Source of the DNA: Simmondsia chinensis
Lineage: Eukaryota; Streptophyta; Magnoliopsida; Caryophyllales; Simmondsiaceae
Length of the DNA stretch: 64,000 nucleotides
Assembly: GCA_018398585.1 (NCBI GenBank)
Contig: JAGTTD010000005.1
Coordinates: 33,854,750 to 33,918,749, forward strand
Reading direction: 5' to 3'
Position numbers and translations under genes: made by a program. Of this stretch, positions 21,601 through 34,120 are shown in pieces (position 1 is the first letter of the stretch; each line of letters begins with the position of its first letter). Below the pieces are notes generated by a model that was not told where the DNA came from, searched no databases, and saw only the letters and a program-made list of their open reading frames with translations.

Positions 21601-23001
21601 GTATTAAGCAAACTTCTACAGGTGAGGTGGAACGATATAAGGCTCGCTTGGTTGCACAAGGTTTCACACAGAGGTACGGTATTGACTATGGTGAAACTTT
21701 TAGTCCTGTTGTTAAGCCCGCTACAGTTCGCACAGTTCTCGCTCTAGCCACCTCTCGTCGGTGTCCCATTCATCAGCTTGATGTTAAGAATGCCTTTCTA
21801 AATGAATATCTTAATGAAGAAGTTTATATGAAGCAACCTCTTGGTTTCATTAATTCACAGTTCCCTGATCATGTTTGCAAGTTAAACAAGTCTCTTTATG
21901 GTCTGAAGCAGGCACCCCGGGCATGGTATACTCACTTTGCTACCTTTCTACACACAAAGCTTCACCGGCTGTAAGTCTGATTCATCTCTTTTTGTCTTAC
22001 GTCGTGGAAGTGATATGGCCATACTGTTAGTTTATGTGGATGATATAGTTCTTACTGCATCCTCTCCTGCGCTTCTTCAAGCTATACTTTGTTCTCTACA
22101 TTCTGAATTCGACATGACAGATTTGGGTCGCCTTAATTATTTTCTTAGGATCTCGGTGACTCACTCTTCGGATGGTCTTTTCTTATCTCAGTCCAAGTAT
22201 GCTCACGATTTACTTGATAAGACCAACATGCTTTCCTGTAAGCCTGTGGCTACACCTACAGATTCCAAGTCCAAACTTTTAATAGATGATGGTGACCTCA
22301 TGTCTGACCCTACCTTGTATAGATCTACGGTTGGTGCTCTTCAATATCTCACTTTCACTTGTCCCGATATCTCTTATGCTGTGCAACAAGTGTGGTTGTT
22401 TATGCATGCTCCGCATTTACCTCATTGGGTGGCAGTAAAACGGATTCTTCCGTACATCCGGGGCACCCTTGATTATGGGTTAACCATGACCCCTTCTCGT
22501 GTGGACCAACTTGTGGCATACTCTGATGCAGACTGGGCTAACTGTCCTGATACTAGCCATTCTACATCTGGGTTTTGTGTTTTCCTGGGAGGTAACATTA
22601 TTTCTTGGTCCTCTAAATGCCAGCCTACAGTCTCCCGCTCCATCACCAAGGCTGAGTATAGGGCGGTAGCCAATGCCGTCTCTGAGTGTTGCCGGTTTCG
22701 CTCTCTTCTTGGTGAGCTTGGTCTTCTTCTTCCACGGGCTACTTTACTCTATTATGACAATGTCTCGACTATGTACTTGTCCATAAATCCTATGCAGCAT
22801 GCTCGCACCAAACATATTGAGATTGATATTCATTTTGTTAGAGAACGCATCCACACGGGTCTTGTTTGGGTTCTTCATATTCCTTCGTCACAACAGATCA
22901 CTGACATCTTTACCAAGAATCTCCCGCGGCAACTCTTTCTTTTATTCAAACACAATCTCTGCATTCGTTTATCTCATGCTTCGGTTGAGGGGGGGTGTTA
23001 G
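18659..23001 (+). pseudogene. Copia-1 gag-pol remnant
   Basis: Gag starts at ATG 18659, with the usual WRRSFLSAY-type block, and meets a stop at about 19036. Further lesions: a frameshift near 19255, stops near 19627 and 20360, and frameshifts near 20700 and 21950. Recognisable blocks: protease WVMDSGASSHMT (about 19850), GAG-pre-integrase LWHRRLGHPG (about 20250), integrase core from IHSDVWTSP (about 20430), RT with [10 protein letters not shown] (about 21780) and LVYVDDIVLT (about 22030), RNase H from YSDADWANC (about 22520). No CCHC zinc knuckle was seen between gag and protease, where a proline-rich then glycine-rich segment lies instead. The frame ends within the first bases of the 3' LTR. 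Confidence 0.9.
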
Positions 23002-23152
23002 AGTATATTTGTATAGTGGGTTATATTTGTATATGAATCAAGCCTAATGGGCTTTCCATATCTGTAATTAATAGTCTCTGTAAACATTATAAATATACGA
23101 GAGGGCTCCTATTCTAGGAGTACCAATTATTTGCCACACTTACGTTTCTACA
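22995..23152 (+). repeat. 3' LTR of Copia-1
   Basis: 158 bp, preceded by the G-rich polypurine tract and followed by LINE-1 sequence. Confidence 0.92.
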
Positions 23153-24162
23153 AAAACGTCTCCTCATTGTTTCATGAAGATTGATATTAGGATGGCATAT
23201 GACACTGTGAGTTGGGACTTTCTCTTTGACTTGTTAGAAGGTTTAAAGTTTCCAATGAAATTTATTGATTGGATCAAGCTTTGTGTTACAACTCCAACCT
23301 TTTCGGTCCAAATGAACGGTGAGCTTGTGGTTTTTTCCTGGGTGCTCGTGGATTACGTTAGGGTGATCCAATTTCCCCATATCTCTTTATCTTGTATATA
23401 GATTATTTGTTGAGAGTGTTGATGGAAGTTAGATTAGACAAATCATATAAGTTTCATCCTAAATGCCGGAAAATGAACTTGACGCATTTGATATTTGCCG
23501 ATGACCTTCTTCTCTTTTTTAGAGGGGATCGCGGGTCAGTAAAGACTATATGGAATAAGTTCTTTCAAATCTCGAGTGTCTCTAGCCTTGAACCGAACTT
23601 AATGGAGTGTGGTATATGCTTTTGGGGGGTTGAGAAAGAGGACCGTGAGGGGATAGCTCAAGAGTTGGGGTTTCGAATTGAGGTTCTTCCTTTGAAATAC
23701 CTAGGTATCCCGATTTCGGGGACTAGATTGAGAGTTGATCAATTTGGGCCTTTGTTTGTAAGGTAAGGGCGTGCAGTTTTGGGTGGTAGCATAGAACGAT
23801 TTCATATGCGGTGTGCAAGGACCTTATAAACTCGATCCTTATGAATATTATGTCCTTTTGGGGCAACATCTTCTTATTTCCTCAAGGGGTTGTTCAAGAG
23901 CTGAAGCGTATCTTTTCAGCCTTTCTATGTTGTGGTATAAAGAACAAATCTCGGGCTTTTATACCCCGAGCTTGGGATGGAATATGTTGGCCTACAAATG
24001 TGGGAGGCATCGGCCTTAAGCAGATCCAAAATTGGAATATTGCTCAGCTAATGCGCACTCTTTGGTTCGTTCAAGATAAAAAAAGATTCTTTGTGGGTTA
24101 GATGGATACATGCAATTTATATGAACGATTGTGACTTGGGGCAAGTGAGTAGAACGATAAAT

Positions 24163-25625
24163 TTTCGATAAATTGCGACAAAGTCACTAAACAAGCCGGC
24201 CATTCGCTAGGCGAGGCCTGAGTCCTCCCACAACAAAACAGGGACCAAAAATAACTAACACAAAACAAGAAAACAGGATCAAAACGCTCTCTTCAAAATA
24301 CGACACAGCAACCACCAAGCACAGGACCAGAAAAGACACGTGGACAAGAAACAACAGTGGGCACAGGCCCATCACACATAGGGAACCTAGATGAAGAAGA
24401 ATCAGCAGGCCAGCACAAGAACTAGGAAAGGGACTGAAGCCACAACCCAAACACCCAACCCAAATCATTGGGCGAGAATGTCAGCCACCATAGCCAGGTT
24501 GAAACCATCAAAGTTGAGACCCACCTTTTCTTCTATCTCTATTACCCGCTCCACTTTCAGGATCCTCTCATCATACTCATCTTCCGTTATCTTCTGGATT
24601 AGATTTCCCCTATTCCTTTTTTCCCTCTTTCCGGCTGTCTTAGACGATTTTTCAACATTATTTCTAGAAGATATATCTTTCAGGAAGTCCTGCAACTCCT
24701 GCTTTTCTCTTTCCTTTATCTTGCGCTTGATCGCTTTTCTTTCTGTTTTTGTTGTGCGGAATTTTTCCTTTTTCCTCCAGCCCGTGCTAGGCCCTCCATG
24801 TATGGAGCTGAAACTTGCTGACTGTGTGGCAAACTATCATTAGCTTGAGAGTTACCGATTGCTATTATAGGCTCAAATCCTAGAGGAAATTCAGGCCCAT
24901 ATGTTGTTGACTCATTATCACTGTTACTTCTCCGAGTATCGGTATCAGGTGTGGTTATCTGAGCATGATGTTGATCAGCTTGAGCTTCACCATTCTCAAC
25001 CCACGGCAATAGTCGGGGAGGATGTACCACCTGCTGTGGAGCGTAACGCACGACATGTAGGAGCAATCGCTACAGAGCCCATCTCCCAATGATTTGGCCG
25101 TTGAGGTGGAGGGAAACATGTCCAGATGGCTGCCAAGCAATTCCCATCCCTTCATTTGTCAACCGCGGGGCAGGTTTTCTAATCTCCTCACTAATAAACC
25201 AGCATTCTGATACCGGATGCATAGAAGGTTGAACCTGTGGAGAATGTCTTGCCACGGTCATGCATTCGTTTCCTTGGGGGGAATGTGATGGGAAATAGGC
25301 CTGCTCCTTAGCCAATGTAACAGATGCGGCTCTGGACACAATGCTGGGAGAGTAGTCTGGTATCAAAACAGAGCTCCCTTCTTTAATGAAGATCAAATGG
25401 GTTCCCCCGATGTGGTGAACCTGGACCATCTGGTGGATACATGTGTGGAAAGTGTCAATCAGAATCCTTACAACGTCAACGCACCTCATATTGGATGTTC
25501 TGGGATCCACCCTAATGAACTTCCCCCAGATTTTGGCGAAATCAGCAAAACATTCATTTGACCAACACTGGACTGGTAATCCATGGATTTCGAGCCAAAC
25601 CCTTCTGTTAAGGGATCCAAGGAGC
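24163..25625 (-). mobile_element. LINE derivative with ORF1 joined directly to the 3' UTR (no RT)
   Basis: A 1463-bp insertion in LINE-1, bordered by a perfect 12-bp duplication AGAACGATAAAT (24151-24162 and 25626-25637). On the minus strand it encodes the C-terminal part of a DUF4283-type ORF1 (RRVWLEIHGLPVQCWSNECF, then IWGKFIRVDPRTSN, about 25600-25490). A low-complexity charged region follows, with frameshifts, and then a 3' UTR ending GGCCTCGCCTAGCG...GACTTTGTCGCAATTTATCGAAA. This end matches the poly(A)-tailed LINE 3' end at 1914-2212. No endonuclease, RT or zf-RVT sequence is present, and the A tail is only three or four bases. Confidence 0.7.
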
Positions 25626-27474
25626 AGAACGATAAATGATTCTTCTTATTGGAAAATGTTGTTTCATTGTAGAGATATGCTTCTAGACCGATTTGGCACA
25701 GACCAGGAAGTAATCAGGAAGCTATAGAATTATGTTCAGGCCTGGTCTTTCCAATGTAGTAAAGCCTATCAGCTCATCCAAGACCATAGAGAGAGATCGA
25801 TTGGGGGTGCACCATTTGGGGTAAATTTTCTTTCCCAAAACATAGTTTCATATTGTGGCTTGTTATGTCAGATGGCTTGTTGACCGACGATACATTACAG
25901 AAGCAGGGGCTTATGCTGGCTAGTCAGTGTGCTTTGTGTCATAATGCTAGGGAATCGACTGAGCACTTATTCTTCGAATGTAAGCGGGCCGAAGAGGTAT
26001 GGAAAGAGATTTGTAGTTGGAGTGGGATCTATTTCTCAATGAGCCTAAACAATCCTTTGATTGGTTTGGTAAAAAAGGTTAAAAGTTGTCTTCCAGAGTC
26101 GATAACAAGACGTGTGTGCCTAGAAGAGACGGTTTATACTATTTGGACTACGAGAAATGTGACTATTTTTAAAGATCTAGTTCGGGGCCCGAGCTGGGCA
26201 ATTTGTGAAATTCATAAGTTAGTTTGATATCGTAAAAATTTTGTTAGTTAATTTTATGTTAAACTTTGAGTTTGTTAGTAGGAGCGTTTGAGGCCTTGGG
26301 CCTATATAATTTTGATACAGATTGTATACTTTTTTTGATATAATGAGAATACAGTGGTTGCAAAAAAAAAAAAAAAAAAAAAAAAAAAAGATATTTGCAA
26401 AAAAAAAAGGCATTTCATTAACCAAAAAAATTAAAATTATTAAATAATTTCTAAATATTTAAAAAATTTTACTAAAAAGATTTTTTTTAAATATTTACAA
26501 AAATTGTTACTCTCAACTAGATATTATAAACGAAAAGATTAATGTTATAAAAAATGCACTAAAAATCTTTAAAAAACTATTACTAAAAATATAAAAATTT
26601 ACTTATAGATATTTAAAAATAATTAAATTATTATTAAATATATTTAAATAAATATGTTTCCCCACTAAAAAGATCAAAAAGAAGATTAAGGTTATAAGAA
26701 AAATAAAAAGCTTTAAAAAACTTGAGATTAGTTTATTTGATCTAATTGATCTACCAATTATTTTAGCAAAAGTTAAGGATATTAAAAGATTACTATTCAA
26801 AATTATTTTTTATTAAAATTTATGGATATGTTATAAACAATAAGTATAACTTTTAAAATTAAATATTCAATTGACATTTTTTTTCCTTCTATTTAAGATT
26901 TGTTTTATTGTTTATCTCCTAAAATCATAGTGGATTTCTTGGCTACAACTATCACTACAGGTTTGGGGAAAATTTTAAATTTCAAACAACAATGCTTTGA
27001 AATTTATTATGTTGTACAACAAGTAAAGTTCGACAGTGTATCACACGGGGAATTGCTAGTTTTATAAAAAGTACATAAGGAACTTTTTGATATTGTTTTA
27101 TGTTTGTATTTCTTGGTTTTTAAAAAAGAAAATTCAATTTGTGAACTTAGTTTTTCTTTTGCTTTATTTTTTTAAGTTTTAGTAAAACTCAAAAACTAAA
27201 AAAAAACTCAAAAACAGAAAAAATAATTTCAAATATAGTTTTAGTTTATAAAAAATTTAGGATAATACTATTGTCAAGGTAAAAAATGTTAATGTTAGAA
27301 TCACTTTATGAAAAGTTTGTGGGTAGTGTTCAGATATTATTGTATTAACAATAATATTTTTGCTTTAATAATAACAACATTTAAAATTTAATCCGCAAAT
27401 AAAAAAAATTCTACTATATTGAATTACAATTACATTATATACTAAATATACTATACATTTTAGCTAGGCTTTGA

Positions 27475-28455
27475 CTGGCACGTAGTATTGAAATTGGACT
27501 ATAAAATTGCAATTCTAATTCCAATTCTGGTGAAATTATAATTTTAATCGAATTAAAATTCCATTGTTTGGTTCGTGAAAGGAATCGAAGGTCAGAATTA
27601 TAATTACGTAATGATTCGAATTGTCCGGTTTTCGGTCAATCGAGTTGGAGGATTTCGAGTTTTAAATCGACTATGGTTGGATTTCGGTCGAAGTGGTTCA
27701 TATCGCATTCGAGTTATTATAATCAGAACAATTCGCTTTTAATTCAACTTATTCGAGTTTCAAGTCAAATCGGGTCAAGTATCGCTTCGGGACATTTAGT
27801 GTTCACGTCACCTCAGATTTCAGTTAATCAGGTTTTGTCTTTTAACAATTCAGACTCGAATCGATTGGGTTAGTTGATTTAGATAATTTCAAGCTCGAAT
27901 CATCTTAGTTTTGGGACAAACGAGTTTGTATTATTTCAACTTTCAAGTCATCTTAAGCTAAGTTTGAGAAGAGTCGGGTCATTTTGGGCTTGGTCGTATT
28001 AAGCTTTGGGTCAATTTGGCGGGGTCATTTCCACTTCGGCTTACCTTATTTACATCATATTCAAGTCATGTAGTTCCATTTTTTAGATTTGAGTCATCTC
28101 GAGTTTCAGGTCAATCGGCTTGGATCACTTTGAACTTTTGAGCTAAGGTGATTTCGAGGTTCGGATCAAATTTTTAATTATGTCTAAGTCTTTAGATTTT
28201 GAGTCATCTTGAGTTTGGGTTAATCAAGTGGGGTTATTTTGGGTTTCAGGTTAATGAAGTTATATAGAATTGCAATTCCTTACCCCTACCTCAAGGAATT
28301 GAAAAGTATGATTTTCTGTAAAATCCAATTCCATAAAATTGGGCAATGCAGTTGTAATTCTAATTCTAGCAGGTAAACTAGACAACAAAATTGAAATTTT
28401 GGGCCTCAATTCCAGTCTCAACCCCAATCCCGCAATTTCATGCCCCAAATACAAC
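27475..28455. repeat. Foldback-like repeat with GAATTGCAATTC-rich arms
   Basis: The left arm (about 27490-27610) is rich in AATTGCAATTCTAATTCCAA; the right arm (about 28265-28455) is rich in its reverse-complement type words (CAATTCCATAAAATTGGGCA, GTTGTAATTCTAATTC). Between them lies about 650 bp of degenerate direct repeats built on GAGTTT-GGGTCA-TTTCG. Looks like a non-autonomous foldback DNA transposon, but exact ends were not found. Confidence 0.4.
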
Positions 28456-29982
28456 ATAAATGTCATTCAGCTAAAAGCCTACATTTTTTTTATATATATA
28501 TAAAATATCAAATAATTCTAAGAGCAACCCTTCAATTAGTCATGTACTATTTCAACTTTTGTTATTTTATACATTGGAGTGAAAAATTACGGTTAAATTT
28601 AAGAAAAGTATAATAAGATAGAAACAAATAAAATTTTAATATAATAATATATAAGAGTATAATTTTCAACGTAAATACTCTTTGTGTATAGCATGAGAAG
28701 TATACTATTAAGGAATTATCTATTGTCTATTATTTATTATATTATTGCAAAATACCTAAACACCACAAATTCCTTCCCTCCATAAACCATGTATTTTGAG
28801 GGATTTGTAAGTGGTCATTGATTGAAAGCGAAATAAATAAGTCCAACATATGTTAAAAATCTACACGTAAGAAATTAAACACACTGATATATGTACATTT
28901 TACAAAAATTTTATCTTCTCAAGTTCTTTTTTTCTTGAATATCAGCATTTTTTAGAACACGACAGAAAATTACAACCACCATTAACAAGATGTTTAACAT
29001 GATTTAAGAGTAATGAAGAGGTGCATATCAATATGAAAATTAACAGAATAAATCAATATTAAAGAACCAGAACTGATTACAATCCATATAAATACCCAAT
29101 CTCACGACAGAAGAAAAATTACGACACTCACATCCACCACTTTACGCAAAAGTAACAAATTGTAAAACAATAGTGTCGAACTTTAAAAACTGATGGCTCA
29201 TTGTGCATCGAATTTACAATAACATCTAAAATTAAAAGTAGGATTAGAAGAAAATTATAAAAAATATTATAGACAAACAACAAAATAGATTTATACAAAG
29301 AAATATAAATTATTAGAAATAGACAAATAAAAAGTATAAGAAGAATCACAAAAAAAAAGGAAACATTAACAATGAATGACAATATAAAATAAATATAGCT
29401 GCTTAGGCCAGGGCAATGGTTAGGTTATCTACCCATGAAATAAAAGATATTTGGATTTAAAGCTCATATTTTAAAAAAAATTAGAGATATTTTTGGGTAT
29501 AATTTCTCGAACATCATTTTAGCTCTAAAAGGTATTTACTATGAAAAGAAAGAAGAGAACTAAGGTGACAATAACAACAACAACAAAACAAAATCAACCG
29601 TTCAATCTTTAGAGTAAAAGAAAAAATTAAACATAAATTCTAAAATCTCCTCATTTAAGGAAAAAAAATTTAAACCAAAGAAGCGCCACTTTATAATGAC
29701 AACAAAACTGCTCACATAAATATCAAAATCTCATAATTATAAATATAGTACAAATAGGGCAAAAGTAAATTTTAAAACAATTCAACTCGACAATGTATAA
29801 ATAATTTTTTATGCATTGCAAAGGATAACACTAGTAGAAAATAAACTTTAGGTTATGCATGTCATAATTTTCGTAACATTGAGTGTCGATTCCTTGGACA
29901 TAAAAAATGGTGTTTTTCTTACTATAATTGACATACATTTTCTAATTTTAATATAATATTAAATTTTAAAAAAAATTTATGA

Positions 29983-30104
29983 TACAACAACAACAAGCCC
30001 AATGCCTCAAAGGCTCCCGCTTGCGCAGGGTCTAGGAGGGGTAGGATGTACGCAGCCTTACCCCATCAGAATGAGATCCTGATGAGAGACAGTTTCCAAG
30101 AAAA
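29983..30104 (-). mobile_element. SINE tail fragment (5S-headed family)
   Basis: ACAACAACAACAAGCCCAAT then TGCCTCAAAGGCTCCCGC, GTAGGATGTACGCAGCCTTA and GAGAGACAGTTTCC. The 5S head is absent. Confidence 0.7.
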
Positions 30105-30302
30105 AAAAATTTATGATACTTAATGCTAATATTGTTAGCATTCATTAGTTTTATAAACGTGACATTTAAATAATATTTTTACATATATATATATATATAT
30201 AATACAATCTCAACGGCCGCAAACCAAGGCCAAAAAAGGAAACAAAACAGTCAAACAAAACCCAAGCCACAAAGCTACACCCCATACAAAAAATTAACTA
30301 CA

Positions 30303-30441
30303 AATTAGTATATTAACATTGGATATACTTTATTATCTTTTGTTATGTGTCTCAAGGACTATATTATAATTTCCTCTATTGTTATTTTGCTAGATATGTT
30401 AGCAGCTCTATTAGATATGCTTTCAATATTATTCTCGCACA
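30303..30441 (+). repeat. 5' LTR of Copia-2
   Basis: 139 bp. The first two bases are AA in place of TG; the end is CTCGCACA. Confidence 0.75.
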
Positions 30442-30969
30442 TGATATGAGAGTAAATAAACTCTGATCACCTTTCCTATCCCTAACCCTAATTCTAGCTT
30501 CAAAGCGGAAGGACAATCCTATCTCTCACACGGCTGTTCATTTTCCCCTATGCCGCCGCCGCTGCCACTACCCCTCAATCTCAAACCGTGACTTCTGCAT
30601 TCGCACGTCCCTGCGCCAATGATTCCTCGACAAGTTGTGCTCCACCGTTCGACTTCCCCTCTAGGCACCACATTGCCACCTCTGCACTGTTGGAGACTTC
30701 CCCTCTTACAAGTTGTTATCTGCGCTGTCATCCCTCTTGTAGCGCTGCAGCCTTCCTCTTTCCAAAAAACCCTAGTTGCAGTAACAGCCTCACTCCAATG
30801 GTTCCTATTTAAGTGTTTTCTCTCTCTCTTTGGTGGTATGGTAGCCACACCTTTTTCTCCTCCCACATCACAATTGCTGTGAAAACCTACAAATTTTTTT
30901 TTAAATTTGCTGATGTCAGCTCTAATTGCTAACATCAGCTGCTAATGCAGCATCAGAAATTTTTTTTTT

Positions 30970-33246
30970 AATAGAGAAATTATCCGACGACTCGGGATCA
31001 CCACAATGACATGGTGACCCCCCATTACTTCCCATGTTTCATTTGTTTTACACATCTTCTCTCATTTTTTAATAAAAATTAAGTTATTTTTAACTTTTTA
31101 GAAAATTTAAGTAGAAATATATTTTTTTAAAGTTAAATTAAAAAATAATTGTATCTAATCTCATTAGATCAATTTTATCCGATTTCATAAATCATAATTG
31201 AATATGCATAATCTCATTATATGAATAATATGATGCAAATTAATGAATTGAAAGATTTGGATTAACTGTTAATTCATTACGGTTTAAACAATCTAAACCG
31301 ATACTTTGATTATTATCAAAATTAAATGATCTTTCCTTCTTAATAAAATCTATATTTTATTAAATCGCAAGTCTATTTATTTCGTTCTTATTATACTTAT
31401 TCATGTATATTATGAATATAATTAGAGACTGGCTCTGATACCAATTGTTGGGACGAATTATAAATTTTTTTTTCTAATTTAATAAATTTTAATGCAACGG
31501 AAGGGTTTCGAATTCTTAATTTGAAACCTAAAGTTTGATTTTAAATTCCTAATTTTAAATTTACAGTTTTAAATTTCTAATTTAATCTACAGGCTTTTAC
31601 TCTAATACATTCATAATAATAACATGAACTTAAAATAGATATAATAAAAAAAAATTTAAATAAATAAAAAAGTAAAAACTAAAAGAGAAGAAAAGAAGAA
31701 TACCTGGAAGATAATAAATTACTACAAGAAGCCCAAAAATACCGAGGGAACACCGAGACCCAGCTTCCTTCTATGCAATGACCTAGAACCATCTGGAGTG
31801 TGGGCTCCGAAAAATATTAAACGAAGGAAAAAAAATTTTCAATGGAAATTTTTCTCTCCATTTGGGTCCCCAAAAGTCAATACTTTCTAAAATACTTAAT
31901 TTTGAACTAATGCCAAACGTTTTAAATAGGTACCTCTATTTATAATTATTGGCCGCGCACTAGCACCTGGGTAGCTAGTGGGACAAGTCACGCTGGTTCG
32001 TCCGTTGGGGTACGCACGGATAGCTACCCCTGTGCGTTTTTCGATCCCCTTTTTTTGCTTTGTTTCTCACATGTAAAAAATTCATCTTATGAATTTTTAT
32101 TTTCAAAAAAATATTATTTTATAATTTTTAATTTTTATTCACCTTATGAATAATGTTTGGCAAAATTAATTAAATTTACTCATCTCATGAATAAATAATG
32201 CATCTCATGCATTTTTCAATATTCTTCCGATGGCAACAAATATAGAGGCTTGCACAGGGACCTTAGGGACAATTTAAATCTAGCTCCAAATGGGTTAAAT
32301 TAATTACCATCTCATGATAAAATTTAATTATCATTTAATGAGACTTAATTTCGCTAAATAAATATCACTACACTCTAAACTTAAACCATTTATTCAATAT
32401 CTCCCGAATAGGCTGTATTGATGACAACAACCCCTCCACTAGATGTCCATGACGAAGAATAAATATAACTACTGTCATTACCCTTTTCACAGCTTCTCTA
32501 TTAGGTACCGACTCGCCCTTCATTGAATAATTTATTTATACTTGAACATATTCATAGTATAAAATCCAAATGTCAAACACCTGGAATACTTTGGCCAAAG
32601 ATTCTGAATTATTGAAATACTTGCGAATCAACTAAGAGGACATCTATACCTCATAAGAGATTCCGGATTCCATATTGAATACCTAATCCTTGTCACACTT
32701 TACGTCGCTACCCAATGTACGTGAGAATTCAGCCATTCGTTTAAACCTTACCTGTTCCATTCATAAGTCCAGAATACTCTCAGGATTTAGAGTCATCGTT
32801 CAAACAGTATAACATGAATCACTCATCTCCGATAGTAGTCTAAAAATAAGCAACTCACATGGTCCAACTCAGTGTATTAATCTTATTAAATAAACTAACA
32901 TAACACTTTTGGATCACCATTCACATGACCAAAACAAGACATCTAAAGTGTCACGTCATAGTCTTAGCATACACGAGGTCCAAACTTGTCTTTGACTATG
33001 AGTTTTTCAAATAACTATCCATATCATTTGTTCCAAGTCTATCCATGGGTTAATCTTATAAATCACTTAGAACAAACATGTAAATTGTAGTATGAGGACT
33101 ACACCCATCTCATGGATGTTACTAAAAAGAAAATTACATGCAGTATAAATGCTCGCTTACACAAATTTAATAAGGAAACGATTGGAATTTCAATTTTATT
33201 CATTAATACAATAACATTTACTAGACAAATTTGAATTTTTAGGACA
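30970..33246 (-). mobile_element. Large-LTR element A: LTR plus short interior
   Basis: On the minus strand an LTR runs from TGTCCTAAAAATTC (33246) to CCCAACA (31446), about 1.8 kb. Two bases later comes TGGTATCAGAGCC (31443-31431), an initiator tRNA-Met primer-binding site. About 450 bp of interior follows before Copia-2 sequence resumes; the exact lower edge is uncertain. No coding sequence is seen. The LTR is homologous to element B (34121-36537) but in opposite orientation; shared words include GAATCTTTGGCCAAAGTATT and GTTTGACATTTG. Confidence 0.65.
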
Positions 33247-34120
33247 CCATTCCTGACAATCAACACAAGTTCTGGGCAGCCTTTCCCTTCTCCCTTATAC
33301 ATCTCTCTCACCTTCTCTATCTACTTCCACAATAACCAGCTTTACCACTGTTAAACTAGATTCTCCCACAGACTATACTACCTAGCGTGAACAAATCTCA
33401 ATGATCCTCCGGGCCAATCGTGTCATGCGATTTGTTGATGGTACAACTCCCTGCCCTCCATCTCACATACGACATAATGATGGTACTCTTATCCATAATC
33501 CTGAACACCTAGCTTGGTCCTGCACTAATCAAATCATACGTACCTGTATCTCTGCTTCTCTTGTTCGATATGTTCTTAATGATGTATTTCATCATCCTAC
33601 ATCTAAAGACATGTGGGACACTCTTGCTAAACGCTTCTATAATCATCCCTTAGCTAAGGAATTTGACCTCCGCTCTCAATTAATGAACCTTCGCCAATAA
33701 CTTAGATGCCATAGACTCACCAGTCTCAAACTGGGGGAGTTGATGCACTATGCCCTCTTTAGGCTCCCACCAGAGTACAGTCCCGTCGATACCTTTACGT
33801 GCAACTTCTCGCGAAACCTCACGCTCGAACAACTCAAGACCTCTCTAATTGATGAAGAAGTTGCTCTTGTTCGACTCCAAGGACACACTACTACAGATCA
33901 TGGTCACACCTTGGACTCTGCTGGTCAATCTTAGGATTTCTCTAGTGGTGGGCTTGGCCATGGTGTTTGTGGGCGTGGGGGCCGAAGACGCAACTCCAAA
34001 GGTAATGATGGACGTGGAAGCTGACAAGGTGATCATGGTTATCAGCAACAACAACAATGGCCAATCGCGGGGCGGCCCTCCACTAACTGGTTCAGTCATG
34101 CCTAGAATTGGGGGATAATA

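Larger units (their letters stand above)
18160..23152 (+). mobile_element. Ty1/Copia LTR retrotransposon, complete but defective (Copia-1)
   Basis: LTRs of 155 and 158 bp (18160-18314 and 22995-23152), both TGTTAGAG...TTTCTACA, differ by about eight substitutions and a small indel. The primer-binding site TGGTATCAGAGCC directly follows the 5' LTR and fits initiator tRNA-Met. A polypurine tract GAGGGGGGG precedes the 3' LTR. Flanks AAAAG and AAAAC are a 4-of-5 target duplication in LINE-1. Protein order gag, protease, integrase, RT, RNase H is that of Copia. The leader is unusual: it holds a TRIM interior and TRIM LTR (18315-18534). Confidence 0.93.
18062..26385 (+). mobile_element. L1-like LINE, 5'-truncated, split by two later insertions
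   Basis: LINE segments are 18062-18159, 23153-24162 and 25626-26385. Joined in order they read as the reverse transcriptase from just before the DIRMAYDTVSWDFL block (23174 onward), the FADD catalytic motif (about 23500), LKYLGIPI, and a zinc-binding zf-RVT region with CALCHNARESTEHLFFEC (about 25930). After the last coding block come a short 3' UTR and a poly(A) of about 27. An 18-bp target duplication AAAAGATATTTGCAAAAA flanks it (18044-18061 and about 26386-26403). There are stop codons and at least one frameshift, so it is dead. The 5' part (ORF1, endonuclease) was never inserted. The reading frame runs cleanly across both inner insertions when they are removed. Confidence 0.85.
26404..30162. 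other. AT-rich intergenic stretch, no gene seen
   Basis: No coding exons. It holds A-rich low-complexity sequence to about 26800, a short MITE-like segment near 27070-27240 related to the family at 2695, a palindromic repeat at about 27475-28455, and a SINE fragment at 29983-30104. The remainder has nothing recognisable. Confidence 0.5.
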
